Part shown: positions 33,843 to 43,808 of the stretch, in pieces | Layout of the letters: every line of letters starts with the position of its first letter | How positions within the stretch are numbered: position 1 is the stretch's first letter | Assembly: GCF_000703045.1 (NCBI RefSeq) | Contig: NZ_JNLJ01000001.1 | Location: forward strand, 835,501-899,500 | Reading direction: 5' to 3' | DNA: 64,000 nucleotides | From: Persephonella sp. IF05-L8 | Lineage (GTDB): Bacteria > Aquificota > Aquificia > Aquificales > Hydrogenothermaceae | Made by a program: the position numbers and the translations under genes | The notes under the pieces: generated by a model | Told to the model about the DNA's origin: nothing | What the model saw: the letters and a program-made list of their open reading frames with translations, nothing else | Database searches by the model: none

Positions 33843-34868
33843 TTGTATATAGCTCTTGATGCTATGGGGGGTGATTATGCCCCTCAGAGCAATGTAAAAG
33901 GTGCCGTATTATTCGCAAAAGAATATAATATTGGCGTTTATTTAGTAGGTAATAAGGAAATATTAGAAAAGGAACTTGAGAAAGCAGGAGGAAAAGGCCT
34001 TCCTATTGAGATAATCCATGCTGAAGAAGTTATAAGTATGGATGAACCGCCATCCGTTGCTGTCCGTAAAAAAAGAAAATCCTCAATGTATATTGCCGGG
34101 AAGCTTGTAAGAGAAGGAAAAGCTCAGGCCTTCGTTTCAGCAGGTAATACCGGTGCAGCCATGGCAATTTCCAAATTTGTCGTTGGTGCAGCAGAAGGTA
34201 TAGAAAGACCAGGTATTGCTGTTGCCTTTCCTACAAAAAAAGGCAAACCAACAGTTCTCATAGATGTTGGGGCAAATGTTGACTGCCGTCCAAAGCATCT
34301 TCTTTATTTTGCAGTGATGGGACATACTTATGTAAAAGAAATTCTAAAAAGTTCAGATAACCCGAAAGTAGGTATATTGAGCATTGGAGAAGAAGAAGGA
34401 AAAGGGAATGACCTTGTTAAAGATACGTATCCCCTGCTAAAAATGGCAAAAATGACAGGATTGAACTTCGTTGGAAATGCTGAAGGCAGAGACATTTTTA
34501 CTGGTGATTTTGATGTTATTATCTGTGATGGCTTTGTTGGAAATATAGTATTAAAAACCAGTGAAAGCCTCGGAACAATAATACTGGAAATGATAAAACA
34601 GGAAGTTGAAAAAAGTTTTATATCAAAAATTGGTGCTGCTTTAATGTTGCCAGCTCTTAAAAGATTTAAGAAAAAAGCTGATTTTGCAGAGTATGGGGGA
34701 GCTCCACTTCTTGGGACAAAGGGAACATGCATCATAACCCATGGAAGAGCAGATGCAAAAGCTATTAAAAATGCTCTTAAAGTAGCTTCCCAGTTTGAAG
34801 AAACTCATTTTAATGATAAACTAAAGGAAAATCTGATGAACTTATTACCTGAGGAGCTAAGGGAGTAG
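33843..34868 (+). CDS. plsX: Phosphate acyltransferase PlsX
   Basis: 341 residues from TTG 33843, one base after the rpmF stop, with gaggt in the end of rpmF as ribosome site. Makes acyl-phosphate from acyl-ACP for phospholipid synthesis. Family features: YIALDAMGGDYAPQSNVKGA, EVISMDEPPSVAVRKKR, SAGNTGAAMA, and the C-terminal APLLGTKGTCIITHGRADAK. Peripheral membrane enzyme. Its stop abuts the fabH ATG. Confidence 0.96.
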   Translation: MYIALDAMGGDYAPQSNVKGAVLFAKEYNIGVYLVGNKEILEKELEKAGGKGLPIEIIHAEEVISMDEPPSVAVRKKRKSSMYIAGKLVREGKAQAFVSAGNTGAAMAISKFVVGAAEGIERPGIAVAFPTKKGKPTVLIDVGANVDCRPKHLLYFAVMGHTYVKEILKSSDNPKVGILSIGEEEGKGNDLVKDTYPLLKMAKMTGLNFVGNAEGRDIFTGDFDVIICDGFVGNIVLKTSESLGTIILEMIKQEVEKSFISKIGAALMLPALKRFKKKADFAEYGGAPLLGTKGTCIITHGRADAKAIKNALKVASQFEETHFNDKLKENLMNLLPEELRE

Positions 34869-35807
34869 ATGGCTGTAAAGGCTGAAATCACAGGGATTGG
34901 GATGTATGTCCCTCCTCGCATTCTCACAAATCATGATTTGGAAAAAATTCTTGATACTTCAGATGAATGGATTACTACCAGAACGGGAATAAAGGAAAGA
35001 CATATCGCAGAGGAATGGGAAAAAGCCAGTGATTTGGCACTTCCAGCCTGCAAAGAAGCTTTAGAAAATGCAGGAATGTCTCCAAGGGATATTGATGCTG
35101 TAATAGTAGCAACATCTACCCCTGATATGACATTTCCATCGACTGCATGCTTTCTTGCTGACAAGTTAGGTTGTTCTAAACCAATGGCATTTGATATATC
35201 AGCAGCCTGTAGTGGATTTATTTATGGTCTTACAATAGGAAACTCTTTTATCACTTCAGGCCAGTTTAAAAATGTTCTGGTTGTTGGTGCTGAAGTTTTT
35301 TCCCATATAATAGACTGGTCGGATAGGTCAACAGCTGTTATCTTTGGAGATGGCGCTGGGGCTGTAGTGTTATCGGCTACCGAAAATGGAAGTGGTATTT
35401 TATCTGCAGTTATGAAATCAGATGGTTCCCACTGGGGTTCACTTTATTGTCCTGTTGGAGAAAAACTTAGAATGAGGGGAAGGGAAACATTTAAACTGGC
35501 TATTAAATCAATGGAAAATGCTTCGTTAAAAGCACTTCACGAGGCAGGAATTACTTTAGATAATATATCTCTTGTTATACCGCATCAGGCAAATATCAGA
35601 ATTATAAATGCTCTTGCTGAAAAATTAGAACTGCCAGAAGATAAGGTTTTCAGTAATATTCATAAATACGGAAATACAAGTGCAGCCTCAATCCCAATAG
35701 CAATGTATGAGGCCTGGAAAGAAGGAAAAATCAAGAAGGGAGATTATATCCTCCTCACAGCATTTGGAGGAGGACTTACATGGGGAGCAATTGTTCTCCA
35801 GTTTTAA
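34869..35807 (+). CDS. fabH: 3-Oxoacyl-ACP synthase III
   Basis: 312 residues. Starts fatty-acid synthesis by condensing an acyl-CoA with malonyl-ACP. The catalytic Cys lies in [13 protein letters not shown], His in [10 protein letters not shown], Asn in [25 protein letters not shown] is the CoA-binding start. Last gene of the operon; it overlaps the convergent DUF151 gene by 4 bp. Confidence 0.97.
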   Translation: MAVKAEITGIGMYVPPRILTNHDLEKILDTSDEWITTRTGIKERHIAEEWEKASDLALPACKEALENAGMSPRDIDAVIVATSTPDMTFPSTACFLADKLGCSKPMAFDISAACSGFIYGLTIGNSFITSGQFKNVLVVGAEVFSHIIDWSDRSTAVIFGDGAGAVVLSATENGSGILSAVMKSDGSHWGSLYCPVGEKLRMRGRETFKLAIKSMENASLKALHEAGITLDNISLVIPHQANIRIINALAEKLELPEDKVFSNIHKYGNTSAASIPIAMYEAWKEGKIKKGDYILLTAFGGGLTWGAIVLQF

Positions 35808-36280
35808 AGGGAAGACTCAAAATCTTCAGGTTTTATAGATTCAAGCCATTCTTTAATTTCTTCTTCAGAGGCATCTAATTTACTTTCGTCTGATTGTGAT
35901 TTTTGAAGAACTTCTTCTGAAACAAATATAGGTGCACCACTTCTAAGAGCAATATTAATGGCATCACTTGGTCTTGCATCAATTTTTAAAGGAGTGCTTT
36001 CTGTTTTAATAGAAATTTCTGCGTAGTATGTATTATCTCTTAAATCATGGATATAAATATATTCAACAACCCCGTTTAAAGAGTTGATAATACTGTTAAT
36101 CAGGTCATGGGTCATTGGTCGTGGTCTTGTAATACCTTCAAGTTGCATTGCAATTGCATTTGCTTCAAAAATCCCAATCCATATAGGAAGGACATGGTCG
36201 GTTTCTTTTCCTCTAAGAATGACTATAGGCATATTTGTTACAGGGTCTAAAGTTATACCCTGTACATTCATCTCAATCAT
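35804..36280 (-). CDS. Bifunctional nuclease (DUF151) family protein
   Basis: 158 residues. BFN domain: [43 protein letters not shown], and [20 protein letters not shown]. Family members have been reported as DNase/RNase, but the bacterial role is unclear. The C-terminal acidic helix ([19 protein letters not shown]) is common in the family. It lies 18 bp downstream of miaB and is probably co-transcribed with it. Confidence 0.92.
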   Translation of the reverse strand: MIEMNVQGITLDPVTNMPIVILRGKETDHVLPIWIGIFEANAIAMQLEGITRPRPMTHDLINSIINSLNGVVEYIYIHDLRDNTYYAEISIKTESTPLKIDARPSDAINIALRSGAPIFVSEEVLQKSQSDESKLDASEEEIKEWLESIKPEDFESSL

Positions 36281-36298
36281 GATATTGGCCTCCTCAGT

Positions 36299-37615
36299 TT
36301 ATACTAATTCCTCTGCTAATTCTCCTTCAAGACTAAATCTGTTGGCTTTGCTTATTTTGAGGTTAATTATTTCTCCTAATAAGTTATGCCTGCTTTCAAA
36401 ATGAACAAGTTTATTTGTTCTGGTTCTTCCTACAAATTTTCCGTCTTTTTCTTCTTCAACCAGAACTTCCACTATTTTGTTTTCATATTCTCTATTTTTC
36501 TTAAAACTAATGTCTTTTTGGAGATTTATCAAGTCATTTAGCCATTTGCTTACGGTTTCTGGTTTTTCGGTCATTCGCATTTCTGCTGCTGGAGTTCCTG
36601 GTCTTGGTGAGTATTTAAAAGCAAAAACCTGGTCATATTCTACTTCTTTCAGAACTTTTATTGTTTCAAGGTAGTCTTCATAGGTTTCTCCAGGAAATCC
36701 AACTATTATGTCTGTGGAAAGGGCTATATTTGGAATATATTTTTTTAGAAGTTCTATTTTATGAAGATATTCCTTCTGGGTATACCCTCTATCCATAGCT
36801 TTTAAAATTTTATCTGAACCTGCCTGTATTGGAAGGTGGAGATATTCACAAACCTGAGGGATTTCTGCCATTGCCTTTATGGTATCTTCATCTAAATCCC
36901 TTGGGTGTCCTGTTGTAAATCTAATTCTTTCTACACCATCTATATTAGCAACTGCGTAAAGCAATTCATAAAACTTAACATCTCCAAGGTCTTTACCGTA
37001 TGCAGTTACGTTTTGGCCTATCAGGTGTATTTCTTTAACACCATCTTCAACAAGCCACTGAACTTCCTGTAGTATTTCCCCAATTCTTCTGCTTCTTTCT
37101 TTTCCTCTGGTGTAAGGGACTATACAGTATGTGCATTTTTTATCACAGCCTCTTATTATGGTTACGTAAGCGGTGTATTTGTTATCTCTGACAGTTGGGT
37201 ATTTGTCTAATTCTGTTTCATTTGCATCTATATCTTCTATGATTTCAACTGCTTTGTTTCCTGCTTCTGCCTCTTTTAGAAGCTGTGGAAGGTGATGAAT
37301 ATTGGTTGTCCCAAATACCATATCAATAAATGGTGCTTTCTGGAGAATTTCATAACCTGCTCTTTGTGCCAGACAACCACACACACCGATTATTGCGTCT
37401 GGATTTTTATTTTTTATTTTTTTGAATTCTCCCAGTGCTGATAAAACCTTTTGGTCTGGTTTTTCACGGACAGAACATGTATTGACCAGAATAACGTCAG
37501 CTTCTTCCCAGTCTCTTGCTGGTTCATATCCTAAACTTTTTAGAATTCCTGCCATTTTTTGACTGTCGTTAACATTCATCTGACAGCCAAAAGTTCTTAT
37601 GTAATATTTTTTCAA
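36299..37615 (-). CDS. miaB: tRNA-2-methylthio-N6-isopentenyladenosine synthase
   Basis: 438 residues. N-terminal MTTase domain with cluster cysteines (FGCQMN, NTCSVREK, GVCGCLAQ), radical SAM motif RGCDKKCTYCIVPYTRG, and C-terminal TRAM domain (GRTRTNKLVHF). It adds the methylthio group at A37 of tRNAs reading UNN codons. The pattern distinguishes it from RimO and MtaB by the CIVPYTRG motif. Confidence 0.96.
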   Translation of the reverse strand: MKKYYIRTFGCQMNVNDSQKMAGILKSLGYEPARDWEEADVILVNTCSVREKPDQKVLSALGEFKKIKNKNPDAIIGVCGCLAQRAGYEILQKAPFIDMVFGTTNIHHLPQLLKEAEAGNKAVEIIEDIDANETELDKYPTVRDNKYTAYVTIIRGCDKKCTYCIVPYTRGKERSRRIGEILQEVQWLVEDGVKEIHLIGQNVTAYGKDLGDVKFYELLYAVANIDGVERIRFTTGHPRDLDEDTIKAMAEIPQVCEYLHLPIQAGSDKILKAMDRGYTQKEYLHKIELLKKYIPNIALSTDIIVGFPGETYEDYLETIKVLKEVEYDQVFAFKYSPRPGTPAAEMRMTEKPETVSKWLNDLINLQKDISFKKNREYENKIVEVLVEEEKDGKFVGRTRTNKLVHFESRHNLLGEIINLKISKANRFSLEGELAEELV

Positions 37616-37661
37616 TTTTTCACCTCTTAAAATAAGGTTTATACAAGTTATACAATTTATA

Positions 37662-37790
37662 TTATTTTTTTATTTTCTTCAATCTTTTAGATGCCGTCCT
37701 GAGATTTATTAAATAAGCTCTTTTAGAAGCCTCTTTACTACAAAATTGTGAATAATAGTAATCAAAACACTCAAGTGGAAAACTCGGCTA
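37662..37790 (-). pseudogene. Possible gene remnant in the miaB-porin gap
   Basis: The gap 37616-37954 holds no intact gene. A leftward frame without a start codon reads ECFDYYYSQFCSKEASKRAY and ends KRLKKIKK-stop at 37662, closed upstream by a TAG near 37790. It looks like the tail of a lost gene, but composition alone could mislead. The rest is AT-rich and probably contains the porin promoter. Confidence 0.2.
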
Positions 37791-37954
37791 CCCACTAATG
37801 AAAAATCAAACATTGTTTGGTTTGTAAGTTATTTATATTCTTATATTTTTAAGTGTATATATGCTTGATTTTTTTGGATATGTATTTTTTAATTTGTATA
37901 GTTTTTTTGCCAAAGTTTTTATAAAGAAAATGATTGATGGGAAGGAGGGGTATT

Positions 37955-39145
37955 ATGAAAAATTTTGTGCGAAAAGCTGTAATTCCATCGGTAGTGGCAA
38001 CATCATTTTTATTTCCAGCATCGGCAAATGCACTGGCAGAATTTAAGATTAATGAAGAAAGCAATGTATGGATAAGCCTTCTTTTGCAATTAAGGGGCGA
38101 ATGGATAGAGAACGGACAGGCTGATGGTTCAGGATGGAGAAGTGATTTTTATATCAGGAGAGCCAGGATTTTATTTGGTGGAACAATAAACAGATATGTT
38201 GACTTCTTTGTTGAAACAGATAATCCCAATATGGGAAAGGATGTCCCTATAAAAGATAATGATGGAAATATTATTGGATATAAATCAAACAACGACACAA
38301 AAACTTTCATACAGGATGCCTGGATAAGACTAAAGTTTGCTAAAGAGTTTAATATTGTAATGGGTCAGATATTACTTCCATTTTCACATAATAATGCAAC
38401 TGGAGCCACCTCTTTATTAGGGGTTGAATATAACCTTACAGTTGTAAAATTTCCACCTACCAGTAATTTTGTCTGGAGGGATTATGGTGTTGAGATTATG
38501 GGGCTGATACCTCTACCTAAAGGGAGTTTAGATTATAGGATGGGTATTTTTGATGGGGTAGAAACTTTAAAAAATCCCGATAATGGTGTATGGATAAATA
38601 AGGATGATAATTATAGATTTACAGGGAGAGTTCAATATAACCTGTTTGATGCGGAAGGTTTTTATTATAAAGGGACTTATTTAGGTAAGAAAAAGATTGT
38701 ATCTTTCGGAGCAGGCTTTGACTATCAAAAAGATGCTGCAGCGGATGATTATGAAGCACCTACAAAAGTAGATGATTATAAAGCATGGACTGTGGATATG
38801 TTTATAGACTATCCTTTATCACAGGGGGATGTTGCCACATTCCAGATAGGCTATATTAATTATGATTACGGTAATACAGGTAATCCTAATGATGGGGATG
38901 CGATATATATGGAAACAGGATATTTGTTTAATAAGAAAGTTGGTATTGGTAAAATAGAACCTCTTTTACGGTATCAATCGTTTAACTCAAGTTCTTCAAC
39001 AGGTATAGATGATACAGGTTTATATGTGGGAGTTGCTTACTGGATAGATGGTATTAGGGCAAATATAAAAGCTGAATATGAGTTTGATGGAGGAGATGGA
39101 AAAGACCAGGATGTATTTACATTACAGGCACAGATATTATTCTAA
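37955..39145 (+). CDS. Porin, phosphate-selective O/P-like
   Basis: 396 residues from ATG 37955 behind aaggagg; an ATG at 37934 adds seven residues without a site. Signal peptide to about SANA. Barrel-type composition with RSDFYIRRARILFGGTINRY, FIQDAWIRLKFAKEF and VMGQILLPFS, typical of OprO/OprP-like porins, and a C-terminal Phe (TLQAQILF). Substrate could be phosphate or another anion. Monocistronic by position, convergent with hypF. Confidence 0.82.
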   Translation: MKNFVRKAVIPSVVATSFLFPASANALAEFKINEESNVWISLLLQLRGEWIENGQADGSGWRSDFYIRRARILFGGTINRYVDFFVETDNPNMGKDVPIKDNDGNIIGYKSNNDTKTFIQDAWIRLKFAKEFNIVMGQILLPFSHNNATGATSLLGVEYNLTVVKFPPTSNFVWRDYGVEIMGLIPLPKGSLDYRMGIFDGVETLKNPDNGVWINKDDNYRFTGRVQYNLFDAEGFYYKGTYLGKKKIVSFGAGFDYQKDAAADDYEAPTKVDDYKAWTVDMFIDYPLSQGDVATFQIGYINYDYGNTGNPNDGDAIYMETGYLFNKKVGIGKIEPLLRYQSFNSSSSTGIDDTGLYVGVAYWIDGIRANIKAEYEFDGGDGKDQDVFTLQAQILF

Positions 39146-39149
39146 AAAT

Positions 39150-41384
39150 TTATTTATAAACAAGCTGACCTAAAGAAAGTCCTCCATCATTTGGGGGGAC
39201 TTTCTGATGGATAATTACTTCAATTTTTTCTTCTTCAGATAACTGAGTAATTTTTTCTGTTAGAGGTTTATTTTGGAATACACCTCCTGATAAACCAAGT
39301 TTCAGACCTTTTCCATTTTTTTTATAAACTTCTATGACGATATGGGCTAATGTGTTTATAAATCTGGATATTTTTACTGGAGTATCTGATTTATCCTGTA
39401 TAATTTCTTGAAAAATCGGTTTCCAGTTAACAGTTTCTTTTATCTCAAACGGATAAAAATCTTTTACGTTCCAGTCATAAAAATTTTCCATTATCATTCC
39501 TGATTGTCCTTCATAAGATAAAATCTGTCTTATATCCAAAATAGAAGCTACTGCATCAAAAAGTCTTCCTATGGAGGAAGATAAGGGGGAGTTCAAACCT
39601 TTTTCCCATGTTTTATATAATAGTTCTAACTCTTTTTCTTTAAAAGCCCTTGTGGTTGCGATATCTGGTAAATCTTTCCCAAAAATTTCAAATAAAAGTG
39701 ATAGGGCAACCCGACGAGGCTCTTTTACTGCTTTTTCTCCACCTATAAGCCTAAAATAATCAAAATGACAGACCCTCTTATATCCTTTGTAATCAGCAAT
39801 CAAAAACTCACCACCCCATAGATTTCCATCCTCTCCATATCCTGTTCCATCCCAACAAACAGCAAATATAGGTTCGTATTCTATCTGATTTTCTACCATT
39901 AAGGAAAGTGCATGGGCATAATGGTGCTGGATTTGGACTAATGGAATATTATTTTTTTGGGAAAATTCTTTTGCCCATTGGGTAGAGTGGTATCTGGGAT
40001 GCAAATCTGCAATCACAACCTCAGGCTGAAAATCATAAAGCTCAAAAAATGAATAAATTATCTCCTCAAAATTCCTGCATGCATCAACTGTCTCCAAATC
40101 TCCTATATGCTGGCTTAAAAATGCTTTGTCATCAAATCCAATGGCTATTGTATTTTTTTGATGTCCTCCAACAGCAAGAACTTTTTTATTTAGATTAAAC
40201 GGCAGGCTTACTGGTAAAGGGGCATATCCCCTTGAACGTCTGATAAAGGAAATTTTTTTGTTAATTATCCGAACTACGCTATCATCAACACGATTTTTGA
40301 TATCTCTGTTATGGGTTAGTATGTAATCTGTGAAAATTGATAGTTTTTCAAATGCTTCTTCATTGTCTTTGACTATAGGTTCGTCTGAGAGGTTTGCAGA
40401 AGTCATAACAAGTGGCTTTCCAAAGTCATTTAATAAAAGATGGTGAAGGGGAGAGTAAGGCAGAAAAACACCAATTCTATCCAAATAAGGTGCTACTTCT
40501 TTGCTTAAATCTGTATTTTCTTTTGATTTAACAACTACTATTGGTTTTTCAGGGGATAGTATAATGGCTTCTTCAAAGGGAGTAATTTCTGCATACTCTT
40601 TTATCTGATTAATATCCCTAAACATTATTGCAAATGGCTTTTCCCCTCTTTTTTTTCTTTCTCTAAGGATTTTTATAGCTTTATCATTTGTTGCGTCGCA
40701 AACTAAATGAAATCCTCCTATTCCTTTAATTGCAAGGATTTTTCCTTGTTTAAGAAGCTCTATCGTATCTTTCAAAGCCTGCTCTTTTTCGCTTACAAAC
40801 TGTTTATCTGATGTATAAAGGGTTATGTGGGGTCCACAAACAGGGCAGGCGTTAGGTTGGGCGTGAAATCTTCTGTTTGATGGGTCTTTATACTCTTTTT
40901 CACATTCAGGACACATTTTGAACTTTTTCATAGTGGTATTAGGTCTGTCATAAGGCAGTTTCTCAATTATGGTGAAACGGGGACCACAATTTGTGCAGTT
41001 AATAAATGGATATCTGTATCGCCTGTCTTTTGGGTCATTTAGTTCCTTTAAACATTCATCACAGGTTGATATATCAGGGAGAATAAAAACTTCTTTTCTC
41101 CCTTTTGTGTCTGATTTTCTGATTTCAAAATCTTTAAAATTTGATAAGGGTAGCTCTTCTATTTCCTGAGAAAATATATGGGCAAGTGGAGGTTTTTCTG
41201 TTTGAAGGGATATTAAGAATTGGTTAATGTTTTTTTCTTCTCCTTCTATTTCTATTATAACTCCATGTGTGTCATTTATTACATAGCCGTGAAGGTTATA
41301 TCTCCTTGCAAGATTATAAACAAAAGGTCTAAATCCTACTCCTTGAACAGCACCTGTAAGATGGATTTTAATATGTTTTACCAT
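39150..41384 (-). CDS. hypF: Carbamoyltransferase HypF
   Basis: 744 residues. Makes the carbamoyl group that becomes CN on the [NiFe]-hydrogenase iron. Domains in order: acylphosphatase (GAVQGVGFRPFVYNLARRY), two zinc-finger pairs (CDECLKEL, CTNCGPRF, CPECEKEY, CPVCGP), YrdC-like (KPFAIMFRDI, SANLSDEPIV), and a Kae1-like ATPase part with QHHYAHALSLM and GVFQNKPL. Last gene of the long leftward operon from 48157. Confidence 0.97.
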   Translation of the reverse strand: MVKHIKIHLTGAVQGVGFRPFVYNLARRYNLHGYVINDTHGVIIEIEGEEKNINQFLISLQTEKPPLAHIFSQEIEELPLSNFKDFEIRKSDTKGRKEVFILPDISTCDECLKELNDPKDRRYRYPFINCTNCGPRFTIIEKLPYDRPNTTMKKFKMCPECEKEYKDPSNRRFHAQPNACPVCGPHITLYTSDKQFVSEKEQALKDTIELLKQGKILAIKGIGGFHLVCDATNDKAIKILRERKKRGEKPFAIMFRDINQIKEYAEITPFEEAIILSPEKPIVVVKSKENTDLSKEVAPYLDRIGVFLPYSPLHHLLLNDFGKPLVMTSANLSDEPIVKDNEEAFEKLSIFTDYILTHNRDIKNRVDDSVVRIINKKISFIRRSRGYAPLPVSLPFNLNKKVLAVGGHQKNTIAIGFDDKAFLSQHIGDLETVDACRNFEEIIYSFFELYDFQPEVVIADLHPRYHSTQWAKEFSQKNNIPLVQIQHHYAHALSLMVENQIEYEPIFAVCWDGTGYGEDGNLWGGEFLIADYKGYKRVCHFDYFRLIGGEKAVKEPRRVALSLLFEIFGKDLPDIATTRAFKEKELELLYKTWEKGLNSPLSSSIGRLFDAVASILDIRQILSYEGQSGMIMENFYDWNVKDFYPFEIKETVNWKPIFQEIIQDKSDTPVKISRFINTLAHIVIEVYKKNGKGLKLGLSGGVFQNKPLTEKITQLSEEEKIEVIIHQKVPPNDGGLSLGQLVYK

Positions 41385-41387
41385 TCC

Positions 41388-41996
41388 TTACTTTTTTCGG
41401 GTTTCGTAGCATAAACAGTTCATTATTTTATAATAATCCTTCCACAAACCTTTCCTTTTTTTCTTGGCTTCGGCAAGTAAGTTTTCCAGATATTTAGGAT
41501 ATTTCTTTTTTGTATATATACAGGCATATCCGTCTTTAATTACTTCTTCGTTATAAAGTTCTCCCTTTTTATTCCATATAAGAGCCAGATATCTTTTGAA
41601 ATTCCCTTGTCCTTCAATTTTTACTTTTACCTGGTCTTTTACATGGAAATTTCTTTTAGCGTAAGCTGTAGCTTTTTGACCTAACTCTCTCATTTTTCGT
41701 TTGGAAACATTGCACTTATCGGCATCATTCAAAAGTTTGTATCCTTCGCTTTTTTCTGGAGTGTCTATCCATAAAAGTCTTAGCTTTGCTTTTTGACCAT
41801 TTATGTTGACAGTTATAGTATCGCCATCAGATACTTTTGTTATACGTGCAATATATTCACCGGGTGTTAATTTTGCTGATTTTTCAGAAAGATTTTTTTG
41901 GGATTTGTCTGTATCTGGAAATTTTTTTTCTATTAAGTAGCCTGCAATAGCAATAACAACTGCGACTATTATAGAAAGAGTGCTTTTTTTCTTCAT
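41388..41996 (-). CDS. Thermonuclease (SNase)-like protein, membrane-anchored
   Basis: 202 residues from ATG 41996 (MKKKSTLSIIVAVVIAIAGY), which follows ggggggaaag; the start at 42029 is less likely. One N-terminal membrane segment or uncleaved signal. SNase domain: ARITKVSDGDTITV, LRLLWIDTPE (metal and catalytic Asp/Arg/Glu region), then QGNFKRYLALIWNKKG with a catalytic Arg. A secreted nuclease between hypA and hypF is an odd neighbour. Spacing of a few bases on both sides shows it is in the operon. Confidence 0.88.
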   Translation of the reverse strand: MKKKSTLSIIVAVVIAIAGYLIEKKFPDTDKSQKNLSEKSAKLTPGEYIARITKVSDGDTITVNINGQKAKLRLLWIDTPEKSEGYKLLNDADKCNVSKRKMRELGQKATAYAKRNFHVKDQVKVKIEGQGNFKRYLALIWNKKGELYNEEVIKDGYACIYTKKKYPKYLENLLAEAKKKRKGLWKDYYKIMNCLCYETRKK

Positions 41997-42030
41997 CTTT
42001 CCCCCCAAATTCTGTAATATAAAATACAAA

Positions 42031-42375
42031 TCATACTTCCATTTCCAGACTTAGTAAATACATATCCTCCCCATCTATGATATGTAAGTTATAACTATTA
42101 CAGAAAGGACATATAAATTTATTGTTTTCTATAGTAAATTCCTTTTTACAATCTTCACATTTTGCTATTATATCCTGAATAATCATTTCAAGCTCTGCGT
42201 TATTACAGATTGTTTTTTCCTTAAATGTATCAAATGCAACTTTTAAAAGATGAGGTTCAATTCCTGATAGTTTTCCAATTTTTACAACTACTTTGGAAAC
42301 AGAAGTTGCATTATTCTGTCTTGCGTTCCTTTCTACTATTTCTATTAAACTTTGGACTACAGAAAACTCGTGCAT
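42031..42375 (-). CDS. hypA: Hydrogenase nickel-insertion protein HypA
   Basis: 114 residues. MHEFSVVQSLIEIVE provides the nickel-binding N-terminal Met-His-Glu. A zinc site follows (AKCEDCKKEF and FICPFCNSYN). VKIGKLSGIEPHLLKVAFD is typical. Delivers nickel to [NiFe] hydrogenase with HypB, which is not in the window. Located between metal-uptake-like genes upstream and hypF downstream. Confidence 0.96.
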   Translation of the reverse strand: MHEFSVVQSLIEIVERNARQNNATSVSKVVVKIGKLSGIEPHLLKVAFDTFKEKTICNNAELEMIIQDIIAKCEDCKKEFTIENNKFICPFCNSYNLHIIDGEDMYLLSLEMEV

Positions 42376-42393
42376 TTCTCTAACCTGATACTA

Positions 42394-43386
42394 TTAAAAT
42401 AATGTTGAAAAGGTAAATATAATTCTGTACTTTTCCTTTCCTTCGGCTCCTTGTTGTAAATTTTCTTCGTTTAGGTCTGTCCATGATGGTATTTTAACAC
42501 CAAAACCTACACTTATAGTTCTATAGTAGGCTCTAATTCCGTAGAGGGTATATATTATTTTTCCTCCTGTTCCTTTTAGTCCTACTCCATTTTCTTTATC
42601 TCTTCCAAGATTTAAGTAATTGATTTCAAAATCAGTATCTAACCTAAATTGTTTTTTCTCTAAAGTTAAAATACGATATGTTAGAGCAGTGTTTATCCTA
42701 AATTCATCGCCAAATTTGTACTTTGTTCCGTCGTCATATGTGTATTCAAAGAATTTAAGGTAATTTGTGTCAAATATAAATGTTAAATTTTCTGTAAACT
42801 GTTTAGTTGCGGTGTATCCTAATGTTATGGTGGGTTTTCCAAAACCCAGAGACATGCCAGGGTCTATATTGCCATTCACATCTCTAATATTCGGGTCGCC
42901 GGTGGGGACGGTAAAGCCTCCATAAATTGTGAAATGCCAGTCCATCAGGTCATCAAGACTTTCTGTTTCTGGTATGAGCAGAAAGCCATCATCATATTTG
43001 AAGCCTAAAACAGCCATCAGGGAGATATCTGCAAAGCCACTTGTGTTAAAAGAATTGTCCTCAAGCTTTTTTATGTAGTAAGGAACGAAAAGATATAAAG
43101 AAAGGTAAGATTTTACTCCATATCCCAGTCCATACATCCAGAAGGTATAACTTTCTGTTTCGTCATCTCTTTGGGGAGTGTATTTTTTAAATTTTGCGTA
43201 ATCTAACTTCAGATATCCTAAGAATTTATCCTCTGGTAAAGTTAAAGAGGAAGATGTTTCAAGAGGTGAACCGGGACCTTCAAGACCAGCAGCTCCTAAG
43301 GATGCAACACCATGATGGGCATTTGAGTTTTTAGGTAAAAAAAGTAGAAGTAGGAAGAAAAATAATAAACTAATCTGCCTTTTCAA
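42394..43386 (-). CDS. Outer-membrane channel-like protein with N-terminal His
   Basis: 330 residues. Signal peptide ends LPKNSNA, so the mature protein would start HHGVASLGAAGLEGPGSPLE. The rest alternates in barrel fashion (YTFWMYGLGYGVKSYLSLYL, FTIYGGFTVPTGDPN) and ends with Phe (IIFTFSTLF). It looks like the MetA-pathway/transporter-type beta-barrels found near metal genes. It overlaps the upstream gene by 17 bp. Likely an outer-membrane pore or metal-related barrel of the hydrogenase-linked operon; substrate unproven. Confidence 0.72.
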   Translation of the reverse strand: MKRQISLLFFFLLLLFLPKNSNAHHGVASLGAAGLEGPGSPLETSSSLTLPEDKFLGYLKLDYAKFKKYTPQRDDETESYTFWMYGLGYGVKSYLSLYLFVPYYIKKLEDNSFNTSGFADISLMAVLGFKYDDGFLLIPETESLDDLMDWHFTIYGGFTVPTGDPNIRDVNGNIDPGMSLGFGKPTITLGYTATKQFTENLTFIFDTNYLKFFEYTYDDGTKYKFGDEFRINTALTYRILTLEKKQFRLDTDFEINYLNLGRDKENGVGLKGTGGKIIYTLYGIRAYYRTISVGFGVKIPSWTDLNEENLQQGAEGKEKYRIIFTFSTLF

Positions 43387-43804
43387 TCTTTTCCCTCCTG
43401 ATTGAAAGATAAAAAAGTAAGTACACAGAAAGGATTATTAAAACTCCGATAAAAATTTTTAATAAATAGCTAAATTGTTGTGGGTTTTCATGGATAGTGG
43501 AAATATTGTTTATATGTATCTTTTTTATTATTCCGTGTCCATCTTCTGAGAATGCTTTTATCGTCCAGTTACCAGTTCTGTCTGGTATAAAAATTACTCT
43601 CCCATACTGGTCTGTTCTTCCTACTTGATAGGGGACTTTAATGTTGTCAGGAGAATAAATCTCATATTTTTCATAAGAAAATGGAGTTCCATCAGCAAAA
43701 AAGATTTTGATTACTATTGCTTTTTGATTATTAACGGAATATTGGACGCTATGGGCAAAGGAAAAATTTAATACCAGTAAAAATGCAAGTATAAAGTTCA
43801 CCAT
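43370..43804 (-). CDS. NikL-like exported protein with C-terminal membrane anchor
   Basis: 144 residues. Signal peptide cleaved after NFSFA would expose HSVQYSVNNQ. Then comes an Ig-like carboxypeptidase-regulatory fold (VGRTDQYGRVIFIPDRTGNW) and one C-terminal membrane helix (LLKIFIGVLIILSVYLLFYL) with a basic tail. This is the layout of NikL, an accessory part of ECF-type nickel transporters, but no nikMQO genes are here. Assignment rests on architecture and neighbours. Confidence 0.65.
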   Translation of the reverse strand: MVNFILAFLLVLNFSFAHSVQYSVNNQKAIVIKIFFADGTPFSYEKYEIYSPDNIKVPYQVGRTDQYGRVIFIPDRTGNWTIKAFSEDGHGIIKKIHINNISTIHENPQQFSYLLKIFIGVLIILSVYLLFYLSIRREKIEKAD

Positions 43805-43808
43805 GGTA

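Noticed and set aside
33843-33845. Idea that plsX lacks a start because no ATG precedes it
   Set aside because: A TTG directly after rpmF with a ribosome site inside rpmF gives the normal N-terminus.
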